Positions 5,395 through 7,482 of a stretch of 7,482 nt of DNA are shown one piece after another (the stretch's first letter is position 1; every line of letters starts with the position of its first letter). The position numbers and the translations under genes were made by a program. Below the pieces are notes generated by a model. That model had not been told where the DNA came from. It saw only the letters and a program-made list of their open reading frames with translations, and did no database searches. The DNA is taken from assembly GCA_025937665.1 (NCBI GenBank), contig JAICQW010000085.1:1-7482 (forward strand). Reading direction: 5' to 3'. The stretch is from Nitrososphaeraceae archaeon (lineage in GTDB: Archaea; Thermoproteota; Nitrososphaeria; Nitrososphaerales; Nitrososphaeraceae).

Positions 5395-6123
5395 ATGAGT
5401 TTTGATAAAGTAAGGAATTCTCATAAAGAGAATAGTGAAAAAACAAGTGATAATACTGCCACTACTATGTATCTTAATTTTTCCTTCTATAAAGTCGATT
5501 CCAAATGGAGATGGCTTAATGATATCGGAAAGGAAGAAGCAGCAAAAGAGTTTTCGTCTCTAATTGAAGTTGCCAATACAAAAATGAAGGTTAGAACATA
5601 TTCCACCCTGGGCCTGAGAAAAGAATCGGACTTTATGATATGGGGTATTTCTGATACGTTAGAAAAGATTCAGGTGCTAACGTCCAAGGTTTACGGCACT
5701 ATAGTCGGAAAATATATTGAAGCTTCGGAAGTTTATTTATCGACATCACGTCCTTCAGTATATTCTAATCAAGTTACACCCAGTTTCATGAAAAACGATG
5801 AACCTTTGAAATACAATATCGTATATCCATTCATAAAGTCCAGAGAATGGTATCTTCTCCCCTTTGAAAAAAGGAGTGAAATGATGAAGGAACACATTAA
5901 CGTTGGGAAAAAGTTCCCGCAGATAAGATTGAATACATCCTATTCATTTGGAATAAGTGATCAAGACTTTATGCTAGCTTTTGAGACTGACAATCTGATT
6001 GACTTTCAGGATTTGATTATCAAACTGCGTGAAACACAAGTAAGTAGACATGTTGTGAAAGACACGCCTATGATAGTTTGCGTTTATAAGAATATTTTTG
6101 ATATAATCAAGAGTTTGGGATAA
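5395..6123 (+). CDS. Chlorite dismutase/coproheme decarboxylase (ChdC/HemQ)-family haem protein
   Basis: This 242-residue protein belongs to the Cld/ChdC family. The C-terminal half is diagnostic: NIVYPFIKSREWYLLPFEKR with Tyr144, Lys148 and Trp152, the proximal haem ligand candidate His167 in MMKEHINVGKKF, then IRLNTSYSFGISDQDFMLAFETD, and LRETQVSRHVVKDTP near the end. Tyr144-x-x-x-Lys148 matches the catalytic Tyr and Lys described for coproheme decarboxylase, and the YPFxxSxEWYLLP spacing resembles actinobacterial ChdC rather than true chlorite dismutase. No Arg is evident at the distal position that defines chlorite dismutases (Leu178 or Asn180 by alignment), so chlorite degradation is unlikely. 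The N-terminal 25 residues are polar and probably disordered. ATG 5395 has no Shine-Dalgarno but sits 26 bases from a TATA-like box, suggesting a leaderless mRNA; an upstream in-frame TTG (5383) is less likely. It is the first gene of a three-gene operon. Decarboxylase activity is inferred, not shown. Confidence 0.9.
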   Translation: MSFDKVRNSHKENSEKTSDNTATTMYLNFSFYKVDSKWRWLNDIGKEEAAKEFSSLIEVANTKMKVRTYSTLGLRKESDFMIWGISDTLEKIQVLTSKVYGTIVGKYIEASEVYLSTSRPSVYSNQVTPSFMKNDEPLKYNIVYPFIKSREWYLLPFEKRSEMMKEHINVGKKFPQIRLNTSYSFGISDQDFMLAFETDNLIDFQDLIIKLRETQVSRHVVKDTPMIVCVYKNIFDIIKSLG

Positions 6124-6125
6124 GA

Positions 6126-6725
6126 ATGCTTGCTCTGAAAGAATGGTCGATTATATGTAAGGCGTTGGAGGATGGCAATCAAACAATCTTGCTGAGGAAG
6201 GGTGGAATTTTAGAATATAAAAAAGGATTTGAGATAAGACAAAAATCATTTTTATTATTTCCCACACTGGAACATCAAGCTGAAGAATATTTGCAATCAA
6301 AATATTTGCAGACGTACGATTTACTATTAAGAGGAAATAAGTCTGAGGATATTCAAAATAAAGCAAACACTGTGTTAGTCCTGGCACGAATTGAGGCGAT
6401 TCAAGAATTTCATAATCATGAGTTGCTACCTAAATTAGAAAAGTATCATATATGGAATGAAAAGTATGTTAACATGAGAATGAATTATAATCCAAAAAAA
6501 CCAATGAATGCACTCTTGCTTAGGATTTACAAGCTGCCTCAACCCATTTCGATAGATGTTAAACCTGAATGGGCGGGATGCAAGTCTTGGATTGACATTG
6601 ATATAGCTGAAAAATATGGAGATCAATTTGGGAGGGTTCCTAAAATGTTTGACCAAAGTGAGCCGGTAATAAAAGACAAGGAATTTCAAAGAATATCTGA
6701 GAATTTTAGGGAGATATGGAATTGA
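6126..6725 (+). CDS. DUF1802 family protein
   Basis: This 199-residue soluble protein is of unknown function. It matches the DUF1802 pattern: an N-terminal LKEWSIICKALEDGNQTILLRKGGILE (4-30), SFLLFPTLEHQ (41-51), a middle region with the strand NTVLVLARIEAIQEF (81-95), and a C-terminal half containing ALLLRIYKLPQP (129-140) and GCKSW (151-155). No catalytic motif, membrane segment or signal peptide is seen. Its ATG lies 2 bases after the stop of the chlorite dismutase-family gene, with a GGGA (6117-6120) 5 bases upstream, and its stop overlaps the aldo/keto reductase start, so it is almost certainly co-transcribed and translationally coupled. The conserved LLRKGGI and FPTxxHQ blocks suggest a ligand- or nucleic acid-binding fold, but that is speculation; the neighbours hint only at haem or redox metabolism. 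Confidence 0.85.
   Translation: MLALKEWSIICKALEDGNQTILLRKGGILEYKKGFEIRQKSFLLFPTLEHQAEEYLQSKYLQTYDLLLRGNKSEDIQNKANTVLVLARIEAIQEFHNHELLPKLEKYHIWNEKYVNMRMNYNPKKPMNALLLRIYKLPQPISIDVKPEWAGCKSWIDIDIAEKYGDQFGRVPKMFDQSEPVIKDKEFQRISENFREIWN
6709..6713 (+). promoter_or_regulatory. Shine-Dalgarno of the aldo/keto reductase gene
   Basis: GGGAG inside the end of the DUF1802 gene lies 8 bases from TTG 6722 and 2 bases from ATG 6716. It decides in favour of the TTG start. Confidence 0.6.
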
Positions 6726-7482
6726 AATACAGGCGATTAGGCAAAAGTGATATTAAAGTTAGCGAAATTGGATTTGGCGCCTGGACTATAGGTCTGAATT
6801 GGTGGGGTAAGAAGATTGAGGATGAAGAAGCAATTAGGATGCTAAAAAGTGCGTATGATTTAGGCATCAACTTTTACGATACCGGTGATATCTACGGGAA
6901 AGGAAAAAGTGAGAAGTTAATAGGTATTGCATTTAAGGATATGAGAAACGAAATAGTTTACTCCACAAAGTGGGGATATGATATGTATAACGCTGAACAA
7001 ATTGGGCACAATGAGTTACCTCAGAAACATAACATTGAGTATTTACAATATGCATTGAGTCAGAGTTTGGATAGACTTCAAACAGACTATATAGACGTAT
7101 ATAGCTTGCACAATCCAAAAATGCAGGCAGTTACAGACAATGAATTGTTCAAGTCTTTGGATTCACTCGTTACCGATGGAAAGATTAAAAGTCACGGTGT
7201 CGCCCTCGGCCCAGCAATTGGATGGAAGGATGAAGGTTTACGCGCTATTAGTGAGCATAACATCACCAGCCTTCAAACAGTTTTTAATATTCTTGAACAG
7301 GATCCAGGAAATGCACTATTAGAAGCGGGAAAAGAAAAGAATGTTGGAATAATGGCACGTGTTCCTGATGCTTCTGGAGTATTAACAGGCAAAGTTAATG
7401 AAAAAACTACATTTGACAAAAATGATCATATAAGTGTCAGGAAAAGGGAGTGGATATCTCAGGCGCTAAAAAAGGTTGAAAA
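6722..7482 (+). CDS. Aldo/keto reductase, 3' truncated by window edge
   Basis: This reading frame stays open for 253 codons to the right edge. It is a TIM-barrel NAD(P)H-dependent oxidoreductase of the AKR superfamily. It begins MKYRRLGKSDIKVSEIGFGAW, the classic AKR N-terminus, and carries the full catalytic tetrad: Asp53 and Tyr58 in YDTGDIYG, Lys83 in YSTKWG, and His130 in VYSLHNP. Later barrel strands include KSHGVALGP and an ARVPDASGVLTGK segment; the C-terminal cofactor-phosphate-binding region lies beyond the window. The preferred start is TTG 6722, 8 bases after GGGAG (6709-6713), which overlaps the DUF1802 stop by 4 bases (TTGA) and gives the expected N-terminus. ATG 6716, two codons earlier, is possible but is only 2 bases from the Shine-Dalgarno. 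The substrate cannot be predicted; typical ones are aldehydes and ketones, consistent with detoxification or a cofactor-linked reduction. Confidence 0.94.
   Translation, partial: MKYRRLGKSDIKVSEIGFGAWTIGLNWWGKKIEDEEAIRMLKSAYDLGINFYDTGDIYGKGKSEKLIGIAFKDMRNEIVYSTKWGYDMYNAEQIGHNELPQKHNIEYLQYALSQSLDRLQTDYIDVYSLHNPKMQAVTDNELFKSLDSLVTDGKIKSHGVALGPAIGWKDEGLRAISEHNITSLQTVFNILEQDPGNALLEAGKEKNVGIMARVPDASGVLTGKVNEKTTFDKNDHISVRKREWISQALKKVE

Noticed and set aside
5395..6123. Annotation as a true chlorite dismutase
   Set aside because: The fold matches, but no distal Arg is evident at the expected position after the proximal His, whereas the coproheme decarboxylase Tyr and Lys are present.
7140..7322. 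Plus-strand 60-codon open frame
   Set aside because: It lies out of frame inside the aldo/keto reductase, whose own frame is open and conserved through the same bases.
1..7482. Mobile element, CRISPR, toxin-antitoxin or defence system
   Set aside because: No transposase, integrase, regularly spaced repeats, terminal inverted repeats or defence-type domains were seen; all genes are metabolic or of unknown domain type with uniform composition.

Overview
The window looks like chromosomal DNA from an archaeon, most likely an AT-rich ammonia-oxidising-type thaumarchaeon (Nitrososphaerota, Nitrososphaera/Nitrosocosmicus-like). This is inferred from the AT-rich composition, archaeal TATA-like boxes about 26 bases before starts, a mix of Shine-Dalgarno-led TTG/GTG starts and an apparently leaderless ATG start, and the gene families present. 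No 16S or other decisive marker is present, so the taxonomic call is tentative. There are no RNA genes, mobile elements, CRISPR arrays or signs of recent transfer.

Region 1 (1-3497, + strand) is a tightly packed electron-transfer-flavoprotein operon: the end of etfB/fixA, a complete etfA/fixB, and a fused fixC-fixX gene encoding an FAD dehydrogenase with a C-terminal [4Fe-4S] ferredoxin domain. Together these would pass electrons from a flavoprotein donor through the ETF to the FixC flavin and FeS cluster, then to quinone and perhaps ferredoxin. Both complete proteins deviate from the family: EtfA lacks the usual FAD-contacting Arg and has a loop insertion, and FixC carries an insert of about 75 residues.

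Region 2 (3494-4337) holds a convergent gene for a thioredoxin-fold AhpC/TSA protein with a CNHC active site. Its stop overlaps the fixCX stop by 4 bases. Upstream of it lies an AT-rich intergenic region with TATA-like boxes for both directions, two adjacent inverted repeats and a recurring CAATAG hexamer.

Region 3 (4338-5261, + strand) is a single gene for a short UDP-glucose/GDP-mannose dehydrogenase family protein. It keeps the NAD-binding and central domains and the catalytic Cys, Lys, Asn and Asp, but lacks the C-terminal nucleotide-sugar-binding domain and has His where the catalytic Glu normally lies. T-runs after it probably end its transcript.

Region 4 (5395 to the window end, + strand) is a second operon: a chlorite dismutase/coproheme decarboxylase-family protein (apparently leaderless), a DUF1802 protein, and an aldo/keto reductase running off the right edge. 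Spacing is 2 bases, then a 4-base overlap. The combined picture is of redox and cofactor housekeeping; no defence or mobile system is visible.
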